DNA of 64,000 nucleotides from Rhodamnia argentea (lineage: Eukaryota > Streptophyta > Magnoliopsida > Myrtales > Myrtaceae): contig NC_063156.1 of the NCBI RefSeq assembly GCF_020921035.1, positions 8,308,001 to 8,372,000 on the forward strand, given 5' to 3'. The translations under genes were made by a program, and so were the position numbers. The notes under the pieces were generated by a model. The model saw nothing but the letters and a program-made list of their open reading frames with translations, searched no databases and was not told the origin of the DNA. Positions 34,301 to 46,959 of this stretch are shown here, piece by piece. Within the stretch, counting starts at the first letter, position 1. Each line of letters opens with the position of its first letter.

Positions 34301-37300
34301 CATTGTGTGACGGGGCAGAGGACTTATCCTGAGATAAGAAGATGATGTCAACTCAGAAGAAAATTGAACAGAACTTTTTACCACTAGAATATAAAACCAA
34401 AAATTGAACAAGCAACATTCATCGTACAAAAAATTATTGTGCTACAGTTGTAGCACATGAAAACCTTGAAACTGAATGAGAGAGCCAATAAAGGAACAAA
34501 TACAATCAAGACACATATCACAAGACAATACTTTCTGAGATGCGGTAAGCCTTTGTGCTTGAGCCAATGAGATAAAATTGTGATAAACACTTGAAGAAGC
34601 AATTACTTTCTTTTTAACTCCCTTGAACAAGTAGATCTTCTATTGACCAGCCAAAAAGGTATCAAGTAAAGCAAAAAGAATATTAAACAGGATACCAGTT
34701 CTACCTTTCTCGTCCTTAGCCAGTACATCAGTATGGATTTTTTGTAACGGGTCACAATAGAGAAAAAAACTGTTCAAAAGACGAAATAAGGAAGCATGTG
34801 CAATCAGAACGAACATCCGTTCCGCTTCATCAACTTGCATCAAATGGGGAGAGCCTAATCAGTCTATTCCAAATGAAAGAAAGCAGAAAGCCTCAACAAA
34901 TTTTCAAAGGGTAACACTAAGGAATTGCTGAAGAACTTTTGCATGACACTGAAGGTGAGACTATTCCTGTAGAGAGAACAGCAAGTGAATATCAAATATT
35001 TGCATGATAATGATAAACACAATGTGAGTTATTGGGAAACTTCGAACTTGACAGACATCTTACTTGCCAGGAGAGTATCTGACCGAATTTTAACAGAAAA
35101 TAACCTCGAATAACAAAATTGACATGATTCTTTGTTTTTTTCTTTTGGCTGGAGGACATGAATTGATATTACAAACACAGAAGATTTGCCAGATAAAAAG
35201 TATGGTTATTGGTTCTTCTACTGCTAAAAGTGAATAGACCATACGTCCACAATAGTAGAACATCAATAGCACAAAGGTTTTCTCGACTTAGCCTCCATGT
35301 CAATGCATCGTATCCAGGATTGTGTCCCTCACGAGGGACATATATCCAAGGTAATCTGATATAGTTTCCAGACCTGTCCTACTAAAGTTTTCTCTCGCTC
35401 TTTTGACACGTAGGCCTACCCCAGAGTTGTGTCGCATACTTACTAGAGCACCCAGATATCACGGTTCTCCAACCAGCTCAAAATTTGATGAGATTTGAGT
35501 GACCTCTTCTCCAATCACTCACTTCCTAAGGTATCCTTTCTCAAATGCCAATATATTCTCATTCCGAAACACTCGTGTCAACTTCTTCAATGAATGCTAG
35601 AGAACAAGTGTTTTTTTTTCTCTTCAAAGGTCAGAAATCCTTTACTTGCAGTCTGCTGTGCAGACCATAATAAGGGATAGGGACTCTACCCTAGGAATGA
35701 GTATTCTTTTTTGGTGCAAATATTTCATTTATCCCGTCATAAATCATTGTAATATGTGATTAAAAACCAATTTTCTAATTTCACAAAAGTCTTGCTTGAT
35801 ACTAACAAAAGAAATTTGTAATAAATTACACTTAAGTCGTGGCCCATATGGTAACCCACCCTTAATTGTTACAAACCCTGGACTTCTATAATATAAGCAG
35901 TGGAAAATGGGACAGATATTCTTCAAAGATTCTTAACAAGAATCTCATACGACTACTTCCGCAAAAAATGAATATCAACCTAGAAGATTGCAGCACATAA
36001 ATCACTGTGTCATCTAAAGACTGATATAGATTCAGTAGAACACCTGAGTCAGAGGAAAGAGATACTTCCAAAATCCAACCCATGAAATTTTTAGCTTAAA
36101 TTCTTTGGACAACAAGCAACAGAGAGGATCATATACACCAAGTATCCGATTTCTCCTACAGAACAATTAACAATAACTACAGCAAAGATACCAACTTTTC
36201 CAATAAAAACACAGCTTTGAGACTGCTAGTAATTTAACTTTTGCTTGTCATAAATTCAGCAGCTCACTTATGCCAGATATCTGGCTTCAACCATGTGAAA
36301 TGGGACTCTCAGATGTCTTGCTATGACATCCTCGGTAAATATCCCCTAAAGGCATTGAATTGAACAATCACTACCAAGCTCGTATACATACTGATCCCAA
36401 CAGGAATAATTTTCCATGGACCACCAACAGAGAGAACAGGGAACACATCTTTGTTCAAGAACAACGAAAGAGCACCGGGTGACTTAAGAAGAATAACTTA
36501 TGAAGTTAAACATCAACTAACAAATAATACTGCCAGACAAACAAGAAAATTCAACAGAATCTTTCAGAGAAAAAGCATCAATTATTTAGATCAGTTCTCT
36601 CAACCCACTCCCCCACGCCAAACCACCAACCCCCCCAAAAACAAAAAGAATAAAACTCTCGTTAGATGATTAGATTAGTTTCGCTTCAGATATCCAATCC
36701 ACTTAAGACAGATTGCTACTAGAATTAGAGCCAATGGAGAAGAGCATTGGGAAACTGTGTTTTCTATGCCAATCTTATTAGAGATCACGGACGCTTGTTA
36801 AGATAGTTTCAATGTGTGAAACAATGACCCATATGGTTTTAGTCAAAAGAGAGAGAGGCAGGCAAGCCCAGGGGCCTTCTCGGCAATATTATCCATAGCT
36901 GCTTTTGCTTTCAAAATGCAATTGTAATTCCAATTTATAACCATTCAAATATTGGAAGGAAGTTCATAACTCCATTAAACCGATGCTGCAGTAGTTCAAG
37001 AAACACTGTTCTACTTTCTTTTCTCCAGCTTAACTGTTTAAAGAATGTTCTGACCAGTGCGTAACATTCACAATCAATATTCGAGAAACTAGTTCCCTCG
37101 TCCACACCTATATAACATATAAAGTATGCGTACTTTTGTTCTGCCTAATGATAACAACAAATGTACATAGGGAGAAAGTACAGTCTCGGCCATATGAATT
37201 TAACGGGACCTGATAAACAATAGGACACAAATGTCGCCAACCCCACTAAAAGAAGAGGCCACGGTAGCTGGTTGGTTGTTGTCATCATTTTGAAAGTAGT

Positions 37301-38718
37301 AGAAACTACTATCATAATGAAGCTCAAAAGAGTCGGAATAGTCACAAGTTTCCTTACCATAGATGAACTATTTCTATCTAGGACCCCTTAATTAGAAAAT
37401 ATAGATGTTTCAATACAGCTAAAGAACAATCCCCACAGAACAGTGCTATGACTTAAATACCGTTATAATGACCAGGATCTCATACATTGGAATGTCGAAA
37501 TTGGAAGGATAAATACAACACACCTTCCCTCTAGCACCAAAAGTGGAGTAAAAAAGCTTATACTGATCTCGTTTTACACTCACAACAGAGGGTCAAAACA
37601 AGATCCCCTTGGAAAAGCTTGGTTTAAAAGAGTCAAGCAATCAACAGTTGTCAAAATCAGTGACAGTGAACCACTCACACAGAGGCATCTATTATCAACG
37701 TAGAAAGGTTTAACTTAAACCAACTATTGCATCCAAACAGGATTAAACTATCAGACTACACAAGCTGAGACTAGGCCATGAACAATGTCAATGAGCAGTG
37801 GTTCCCTGAAAAATGATACTCTACTGATAAGGCAGTAGCGATCTAGAACCACAACTGAGTGGTATCCCCTTCATTACTCCATCTTAACACGTGTAAGACA
37901 CGCACTTGCACACATGTAGAGAACATCAGACTTATAGTTACAAACTAACATTCTGTATCCGGTGAGCAACTACAAGAAACTAATAAGGTCCATTTAATAG
38001 ATGTTTCAATAAGAATGTTCTCACTAGTTCTGAGTAACCCGATTCCCTTTGGCTGATGAGATGCAAAAACTATTGGAATACGACTCCAAGCATAGTACCA
38101 TTTCACTTTTGGCTTACGAGCAAACAGTTAGGTAGTTGAGGCTCCCAAGCTCGATAAGTGCTTAGGCCCTCCTGGAGAATCACATCCATCCATCCATCCA
38201 TCCATCAACTCAACATATCACAGAGCAACAAAAAAATTTAGGTGGATGACATTTTTTGGGAAGAAGCCCGTGAAATGCATAGCATTTTGTGCTCCATCAT
38301 TGGTTTGGTGGACAAATGTCATGGACCTGCTGGAACACCTAAAAAATTCTATCCGAACTCCTAATAAGTCCAAGTCTTTTTACAATGCTCATTTAGGAGT
38401 TGGGTAATCATCTGGAAGTGTAAGCGATTAGGCATTATAGTAGTTGAACCAAACGCCCCCTCCTTTTCACGCAAATGGCACTTTTTATTGTTTCATAAGC
38501 TGCTTCATGTTAAAATTCAATCGACTATGCCACTTCAACCACAAATCTATATAGCATTTGGATGGTAACTCTGATCAGTCCTCATTGTTCTCTTATATTT
38601 CAGCATACATAATGTGAACACAGATATGCTAAATGCACATGATAGGTGTTTTGGCTTGTCAAAAGAATATGCACTATGAACATAGTAATGAGTCGAAATC
38701 CTTACATACATACATACG

Positions 38719-38770
<52 letters not shown>

Positions 38771-41700
38771 TATGTATGTTCGGATGTATGTATATGCATA
38801 TATTCTTGGATTTTATTGTCAAAGTTTGTCTAAAAACTAGTGTAACTTTAAAGTTACTTTAAAGTTACGTTAAAGTAGTGATGTCAACATCTAGCATGTC
38901 ACATTAGGGTTTGGCTTATGCCTGAAGAGAGTGTAGACAAATTACATCAAAATATAAGAGCTTAAGGTTTTTAAAATAACCGATTTGCTGACATGTTTTA
39001 ATAATGAGGAAAGAGCAGATTACTAAGACTGCTCATGAAAATCCAGATTATAGTCTGAAAAAGATTTGAACGTATCAAACTCGCTTTGCTTTGGCAATTG
39101 GCTACAGAATTAACAATTGGCTGCAGAATTTCAAGTATTGATTAACAAATGAGGGCACAAAATTGCCATAAATTGCACTGCTCCATTCACAAAGAGATAG
39201 TATGTAATGTGCTCACACAAAACTTCTGCATTGTATTTTATCACCTTCTGCACTGGATATGTTTGTTGACTGGTAAAAAATTCATAAGCCAACTAAGTAA
39301 CGCGTCATTGATGGCAGCATAATTATTTTATGTAGGCAACGTATGTAGCAATTGTAACAGCATATAATATATCTTAAGATTCTGGGACTTTTTCTTCCAG
39401 CTGAATAACGAATTCATGACCTTGAATATAGCTCAAGTTCGCCTACCATATGAAAAACAAGTTCAACGAACAGGAAAAAACTTTGTTTTAAATCGCTTAT
39501 GTTAATGATAAATAACATTGAACCACTTTAATGCCCCACTTGGAATGGAGCACATTTGCAACTCATTGAAAAAAATATTAGAGAGGTGGTGTAGGTTTAT
39601 TAAATCAGATGCTGGTTGGCTACAATTGTTTTGGACATCTCAATCTCTCTTGCATGCTTGGTTCAATTTTGGGATTTCTTATTGTGACGAAGCTTCTTAC
39701 AGTTAATTTGCAAAGTGATAAACTGACTGAGTTTTGGCATTAAGACCTTGAGTGACATGATTGGTAGTTTTATATGATGAGGGCACCATCTACATATGCT
39801 CACAGAACTCCAGATTACTTGATCTCAGGAATACCTTGAGTGATAATTCTTTTCCAGTCAACCTTGGTGCTTTACCGTAAGTTTACAACTTGAACTGCTA
39901 AATGTATGCTGAATCCATATCGTGAAAATTGATATTTCCTTCAATGGGATTGCCCAGCTTATGCACTACATACTACAGCTCCCTTCGTCTCTTTTTAATT
40001 TGCTTTAATTGCTATCTGGATTCTAACTGAACACTTAATTGTTTTTTTCACCCAAAATTTCCTTGAAAGTGTGTCTCCCATTTTTATGCCACATTCTTTA
40101 AGGTCCTTCTCCTCAGAACAAAGTGAAAGTAGATAAAAGAAAGCAGTTATTCGTTCCATAAATCACCGATCTAATATGAAGTCCCAATGCCTGCATTGTT
40201 GCTTATGCAAGAAAAGTAGCGATTGAGTGGATGATCCTTTGATGCAATTTGGCTATATTGTTGGCTTTCAATTATAATAACAGTTGAACTTCTTTTTTTA
40301 TGGAGAAGGTCAAGAGTTTTAAACTGGATAAAAGAACTAGTAAGCCTTTTTACAAAAATAGCTGGCCACAAACAAATGGTTGAGTTTATGAAGGACAAGA
40401 ACTATGAGCAGATGCGAAATTCATTACCATCGATGCCAGAGCTGACTGCGTTTCAGTTTAGATTGGTTTTGATTCCTTCCTTGTTTATGTTAAGTAGAGG
40501 CTTCTACACTTGCTGCAGATCTTTTTTGCATCTGTATCTAGTGCAAAACCTGTATACTGAGACTAGCCATATTTCTATCGTAATGGTTCAATAGTCCAAA
40601 AAAAAAAAAAAAAAATCCCCTGACAGGACATTATCAGTTAATGTATCATGAATGTATTAGTATCAGTTCAAATAAGTTCTTTCTAGGATGAAAAATGGGT
40701 GCATGTAAAAGCAGATCACAGATGGTTGACCTTTGATCGAGAACAAAGACAATCATAACATTATATAAACCATGTGTAAACATGGTTCAAACGCTTCCCA
40801 AGGTGATTCTCCTAGCATTTAGCGGAACGTCTCATTATCTTGAGGCCAACATGTGTGAAAGTCATAGCTCGATATAATTTTAACTAATTAAGATGTTGTG
40901 CTTCTCATATTTCTTCCCAAGGTTCTTCTTGGTCTTCTAATTGGAACTATATGCATATTGTGCTGACATGATAACTTTCGATTGAAGTAAAATCACATAT
41001 TTAGCATGTTGTGCCGCAGTTTAAGAACAACCAAAATTTCATTTTTGTCAGTTAATATCAATGCACCGTGCACCTGATGAAGTTTCCAATTTCTCCTGTA
41101 ACTGAGTGATGGAATGGAGATCATTAACAATTTTTTTGCCTGTAACCAAATGTATTTTTGGAAGTGCAACACTGCTTGTTCATGATTTGTAATGGAGCAA
41201 ACCTCTTGAGATATGAAATATGTGGATTAGTTCAACATGTTAGATTTTAGAGACGCTGTTTGGTTGTGATGATATTGTCGGGACAGATTCTTGATAAGCA
41301 TTTGTGAAAGAAATTGAGACACTTAATGGTCTTTAGGCAATGAAACCATTTGATTTATTGGAAACAAATACTTAAATATACAGTCAAAAATACGACCACA
41401 TAACAAGGTGCTTGAAGTTTAAAGAGTGACAAAGGTTGGGGACAGGACTAACTACCTTTGCAAACTCAATTCTAAGTGGACTGCCAGCGAGAGGAAGGCC
41501 TTGGAGCGCTTTCAGGGCAGCAATTGCTCCCTCGTCTATTTTGAAGTTAATGAAAGCATAGCTACGTCCCAGTTGAAAAGCAACACTCTCAAGCTCTCCA
41601 AACCGCAGAAATGGACGGACGAGATCGTCTTCAGAAATGGAATGAGATAAATTCCCGACCCACAGATGTCTAGACGGAGGCGCACTGCTCTGCCCCGAGA

Positions 41701-42128
41701 AGTTCCTATCCTCAAGTCTCCGAGGCCTCTCCCTTCCTCCTCCTATCCGGCCACTCTACACACAAAACCAATTTCAAAGCAATCAGACAGCCACCAAAAG
41801 GATTGCAGAGACACCATCAAGTCAAATGGACCTTCTTAGGTTAATATTGATCTAATAACTTCAACTGTCTACTCTTAATCACAATGAGCAAGGCAACAAG
41901 CAAACAAAGGCAAAACCCCAATCCGAAGTGACTCTCAATCCCGCGAAGATCGAATCTTTCACACAAAACCTAGACAACAAACCTCAAACAATCAACTTCG
42001 CTTCACTTGAATTCGACTGAAATCAACCATCACCCACGACAGCGAAACCAACGAACGGCGAGACCTTAGAACCTACTGATCGGAGTAAAAATCACAAAAT
42101 GGCGCATCGGATGGCGAACGCTAACCAT
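31343..42128 (-). CDS. FPA-like RNA-binding protein (RRM + SPOC, At4g12640 type)
   Basis: Four coding exons on the minus strand: 42126-42128 (ATG alone), 41456-41755, 33142-34328 and 31343-32432. Total 2580 nt, 859 residues. RRM1 is near residues 25-100 (HLWVGNLSHSISEDDL, RSYAFINF); RRM2 is near 162-230 (VLWIGFPASLKVDETILRKA, RTYAFVRF); a SPOC domain follows at about 440-600 (WKWEGTIAKGGSPVCRARCF, SWVVFFVPGTDADIGF), then a Gln/Ser-rich tail. FPA proteins choose poly(A) sites and act in flowering control and RNA silencing. FPA itself has three RRMs; I see two, which fits the At4g12640-like paralogue. Intron 2 is 7127 nt. The start is set by the ATG|GTTAGC donor and TGTAG|AGTGGC acceptor, giving MSGRIGGGRERPRRLED. 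Confidence 0.9.
38184..38206. repeat. (CCAT)n microsatellite
   Basis: Tetranucleotide CCAT run of about six units within the FPA-like intron 2. Confidence 0.9.
38727..38767. repeat. (TG)20 microsatellite
   Basis: About 20 TG units within the FPA-like intron 2, preceded by TACA and TA repeats. Confidence 0.95.
41354..41359 (-). terminator. Candidate intronic poly(A) signal
   Basis: AATAAA on the minus strand, 96 nt after the exon 2 donor of the FPA-like gene. If used, the transcript would encode RRM1 plus 23 intron-encoded residues and then stop (124 residues). Use is unproven. Confidence 0.35.
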
Positions 42129-43567
42129 CTTCGGAGAAGAGGCAGCTTCATGAAGAAGGTCGCAGCGGATTGGGAACTCGATGTGGGAAGGAGGGACGAC
42201 GTCGCGATTGAATCAATGGCAGCGAATGCGAATTCGAATCGCTCTCGCCTTCTCGGACTTCTGATCGGCTTGAAGCAATGGATTGATCGCAGGTTGAAGC
42301 ATCTACAGCAGAGACGCGCACTCGGACTGAAAACGTCACAAAATACTCGGAAAGTAGCCGAGAGACTGCTGGTTTTTTCTAGGGTTGGAGAATCTGGAGC
42401 ATCGGCTGGCCCGCTGCTGACGTGGATTTGATAAGGTGACGTGGCACGAGACTTTCTTTCATGCCTATCCTTTGACTTTGACTTCACTTTTCTTCTTTGC
42501 TTTTTGTCGATAATACAAGTTCGTACAATGGTTTGCCCGGATAATTTCATAATGGGCCATGATAGATATATAAAAAATGATTCATGAAAACATTATGGTG
42601 ATTAATGTGACAGAATTTTATTAGATATTTGATAGGGTTTATGATTTAAAAGCTCACTTTGACCAAATAAAAAGACCTCGCTTCAAATTTATCTTAATAT
42701 ATTATAACCGATTTCGATGATGGAGTTTTTATGGCTATTGCGACCATGCTTGAAAGCTAATATTAGACTTATTTCAAATACGAAGATAGCTTGGATCAAA
42801 TTTAATTATTATATCGATGCAATGTCCTTTCTTTTTGTCTTTTTGCAAGCCAAAAAGCATTTGGACGGAATTACAATGTTGTCGGAGTGTTTAATTCAAG
42901 ACGTTAAGAAAATACCAACTATCCTTCAAGCAAAAAATATCAGGCAATAAGTCCAAACACTGTTCTTTGCAAGGCAAACTTAGGTTTCCCATTACCAAAA
43001 TAAATCGGGGATTCCACTCGCAAATAAGTCTTGGACCATTCGACTAAACGCCTATTTGCTAACTTTTGGCCCTCGAAATTATGATATGCACACTCTATTG
43101 AATTTGTAATTTTGTCCCTCACAAAAATTTTTGAAGGTGCTAAAGGCTCTTTTTCGTTTATGGCAAAAAAGAAGAAAATATAAGTTATCAGTTAAAAAGA
43201 GATTTTACGGGTTCTCAAATTGCAAGTTTTATTAATCTGAAATCAGATACCGCCGTAATCACCTTTTTAGTAAAAAAGGTAAAAATTTCTTGCTATCATT
43301 TTTAGAGATTACTTTATTTAATTTCTGACCCAAAAAAAAAAAACTATTTGTTTAATTTAAAAAGACAATTCATCCGAACCTAACAAAACGGCGTCGTAGC
43401 CTCTTCGAATATGTGCACGATTTGTCTTAGAAAAAGAAAAGAAAAGAAGAACGAACTTTGAATTACACGTTCTCCCAAAAACTACGACCGGACGAGCGAC
43501 GCAACTGAGAGAGAAGGTCGAATTCGCAGCGTCTTCGAATTCCATCCTCCGACCGCGAGTGGATCGG
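42129..43567. other. Divergent promoter region, FPA-like and TRF-like genes
   Basis: 42129-42430 is probably the 5' UTR of the FPA-like gene. The remainder is AT-rich without a gene. No clear shared core motif is visible. Confidence 0.5.
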
Positions 43568-43585
43568 ATGCTTCAGCGGAAATGA
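43568..43585 (+). promoter_or_regulatory. Five-codon uORF overlapping the TRF-like start codon
   Basis: ATG at 43568 opens MLQRK and stops at TGA 43583-43585, which overlaps the main ATG (43582-43584) as ATGA. Such an overlap could lower translation or require reinitiation. Confidence 0.55.
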
Positions 43586-43793
43586 GGGCCAAGGCTCGGA
43601 AAAAATCTCTCTCGAAGCCTTCTGCCACCTCCGCGACGTCGGTACCTTCGTCCGATCAGGTTAGGGTTTCTCTGAGGTGGGCGTGATTGATATGAGCTTC
43701 TAGTAGTTATTGGTGTGGGCATTGCATTTCGACTTCAAGCCGTCCTCTCAGTCTCCTGAAAGTCTTTTCCCCCTTCTTTTTGCATGGTTGACG

Positions 43794-43832
<39 letters not shown>

Positions 43833-46800
43833 ATTGTTGTTGTCTCCTTCAATGTGGTTAAAATCGGAGTTTAGGGCGTGACTATGGATAACGAGCATCG
43901 TGTGATGAATTGGGCAGATGCTCCTTTTGATGCGAGATGTCTAAGGACGAAAGGATTGCGAAATCGTGCTCCTTTGAGGTGGTGGTTCGAGCTGTTATGT
44001 GGCTTTTCTCACTTGGGTTCTACTTGCATGAACCCGTGGCAAAAAGGGTGACCCACTTCTTTTCGCATTCCAAACTGGTCCAGGGCTATCGGTCATGTCA
44101 CGTGGCACTGATATCTGAAATGGTATTTGGCCTCGTTCCTCTGGCTGTTGTGTAGAAGTTTGAGGGGTGAAGCATGACCTGTGGAAGAGATGCGTCTTTG
44201 TTTATTATTACGAGAGATGGCTCGAAAGTTTGGCATTCGTCAACTATATTACTTGGCCTGGTGTGTATGATTTTGTATTGTGGGATGCGCTTTGGCTATA
44301 TGTTTGTTCTGTTAAAGTGGGTCGCATTTTCTTGGACTGACTTGCCATGGGTAGCGCCCTTTGGGTGCTCTTGTTTCTATGCTAAAAAAATTTGAGTTCT
44401 AAACTATTGGGATGAGTCAATCGTTTTAAGTTCACATGTGATTATTCATGCTCGTGAAGTTTCAATAAGTGACAATGTGGATAGGTACTGTCTCATGTTT
44501 AATATGTGTGATTTGTTTCTCAGTCTAGAAATCCATGCTGTCCAGAGAGTGTAGCCAACCAAGAGGATAATGTGCCCAGAACAAATGAATGTAATGACAG
44601 AGTTGAGCAGCATGGAGAAAAGGACCCCAATACCAACGCTGCGAAGATTTTAACTGTTGAAAAATCCCAAAACGGAGGTTTTCAAAATATATCTAGTCAA
44701 GAAAGTATGGACATTCATATATTGGAAAAGGGGACTTGTTTAACATGTAATAGACATGGCCAATTGCTAGTCTGTACTGAGCCTAGCTGCCCAATTTCTA
44801 TCCATGAGAAGTGCCTGAGCAGCAAACCTCAATTTGATAATTTGGGGAACTTCTATTGCCCTTATTGTTCATACAAAAGAGCGGTGGCTAAGGTTTATGA
44901 GTTGAGAAGAAAAGCCATGTTGCGCAAAGAGCCTTTATCCAATTTTCTTGACACTGGGGTAGTTGATGAGGGGCAGAAGGAGCAGAATAGTGGGAAGGAT
45001 AAGGGGAAAGACTTCAATGTATCTCCATCTCCAGGACACGACAGTCTCCATGATGATGTGAGTAAAGAAAACACTGAAGGGCAACATCAATCTGATCCTG
45101 TAAATCCCGTGTACAGTAAACATGAAGCACGGGTCGAAAATCAAACAGATAAATCACCTCCTAGTGTCCATGGTCAGAGAAATTTAGTCCATGAAGAAGG
45201 GTTGCAAGAAGAGGAATTGAGAGAATCTATTGATAACCGCTGCAAGGAAGTTCTGGATCAAGAGAAAGCAGAGACGGCTGATGATCATCCTTTAGAAGAA
45301 GCGGCAGCTGAGGATGCTGTACCGTCTAAATCTTCTGTAGGAAAAAGGCATCGTAAAAGTATTCGCAGAAGTCAAGGGCTAAGTAAGAAAAGAAAACGGA
45401 GGAAGTTCCAATCAATTGATGCTACTGCATCTTCAATTCAAGGAGATTTTACCACTGATGTGAACCCAGAAGCAAATATAGGAGGTGAAGTATGTGATTC
45501 GGATGCCGGGGCTGGTTCCATGAACAATGGACATTCTCCAAGTGCAAAACCTCAAAGCAAGGCACCAGTGGAGGAGTTTGTTTCACCAAGAAAAGGTTCC
45601 TCTGGAGCTGGCATGAGTATCATCAACCAGAAAGATTCCCATGATGGTAAGAAGAAAGTCGCTCTTGCTGAAAAGTCAAGACAACGACAGTCTCCCAGGA
45701 AGTTGTGAGTAATTTTGGTTAACTTGAGAAAATTTACTGAATTATAATATTCATATTTTTAGAATTTGTTGCAACGAACTGGATTTATGGGGAGTACTGT
45801 GGTTTTAAATGCAGACCAAAGCCACCACTTCCCAATGTAAAGCGCCGATTAAGATGGTCACCTGAAGAAGAGGAGATCCTAAAGGCAAGTTTTTCTTGTC
45901 ATAGAATCCTTTTCTTGTTTGTATCTTTTCAAGTTGCATTATTTCCTTCAGAAATATCCAAATCCTCAGCCATGCTCTTAAAATTTGGAAACAAGTAAAC
46001 CATTTTTATTCTTCAAAATGATGAGGATTTGATATAAGGATCCACTAAGTCCTTTAGATTGTCTTAAAATTTTTTTTTTTTTGGCCTACGCCTGTACTTT
46101 TTACAGCGAATCTAATAGCTAGCTTGTACGGATAATGTATATCCACGGATGTATCTATTCATAGAAAGCATAAGTCCATCTCAAATAGATTGAACCATAG
46201 TCTCTTGTGAATTGGTGGATGTTTCCTCCTTTTGGGCATAGTGATTCACTGATCGGCAACTTCGTCCTATCAAACTAGTTTAACTTTTTTTAATTGTCAA
46301 AGCTTTTTTTTTTTTTTTGAGAAATCAATACAAGAGAAAGAAAATACCAAACAAATACCAAAAGCAACCCTACGACTAGGCAAAATCAGAGCAAGATGTA
46401 CCGAGGATGAATAGAAGACTGAAAAAAGATGGCAACAAAATTTCAGTTCCTGCAAATAGCCTCTTCTTACGCCCAGTACAAATTTCATTGTCCTTTTATT
46501 ATTTTTTTTAAGGCTCCATTTTGTTTCGTTTACAAAATAGTTAATATAATTTTTATCTATAAAGAAAAATTTTCTATTGACTAATTATTTTAAGCGATAC
46601 AAATAATAATTTTTTGGAAAATATTTTCTAAATCTTTCAGTTTTCGCGAAACAAAGGGACCCTTGAGGTCTTTCATTTTTCTGATTTACACTGTCAAAAG
46701 TGTTTTATTGATTAGAATTTGCTATAAAAGGCATTTGTTCAGCTAGATATATTGGAAAGTGTTGTGACTTGGTGATTCTCAAATTTGATTCATATGAAAC

Positions 46801-46959
46801 GATATGCTGCAGGAAGGAGTGCGGTTATTCTCAAGCGATGTGAACAAGAATATCCCTTGGAGGAAAATCCTGGAATATGGTTGTCGGGTTTTCAATCCAA
46901 GTCGCACACCTGTTGATCTCAAGGATAAATGGAAGAACATCACTACCAGAAGAGATTGA
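43582..46959 (+). CDS. PHD-finger and telobox-Myb protein (TRF-like)
   Basis: Four exons: 43582-43659, 44524-45704, 45815-45884 and 46813-46959, total 1476 nt and 491 residues. The start MRAKARKKSLSKPSA is basic. A PHD-type Cys/His cluster is at about residues 96-141 (GTCLTCNRHGQLLVC, SCPISIHEKC, FYCPYC). A basic patch (KRHRKSIRRSQGLSKKRKRR, about 300-325) should be a nuclear signal. The C-terminal Myb (RLRWSPEEEEILKEGVRLFS) ends with the telobox signature VDLKDKWKNI. Telobox Mybs bind telomere repeats or telo-boxes in promoters; the PHD may read histone tails. This order fits plant TRF-like proteins with an N-terminal PHD. Intron 3 has a GC donor (AAAG|GCAAGT). A uORF overlaps the start. Confidence 0.85.
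43795..43829. repeat. (TTG)n microsatellite in TRF-like intron 1
   Basis: About 12 TTG units, 135 nt into the intron, followed by a shorter TTG run after an interruption. Confidence 0.95.

Larger units (their letters stand above)
34329..41455 (-). other. 7.1-kb intron 2 of the FPA-like gene
   Basis: No coding exon is recognisable on either strand. It holds a CCAT run at 38184-38206, a TG microsatellite at 38727-38767, an A-run at 40600-40616 and, 96 nt inside the donor, an AATAAA (minus strand, 41354-41359). The long size separates the RRM1 exon from the rest of the protein. Confidence 0.75.

Noticed and set aside
40600-40616. A-run as the tail of a retroposed cDNA
   Set aside because: No coding sequence or target duplication is recognisable upstream of it within the intron.
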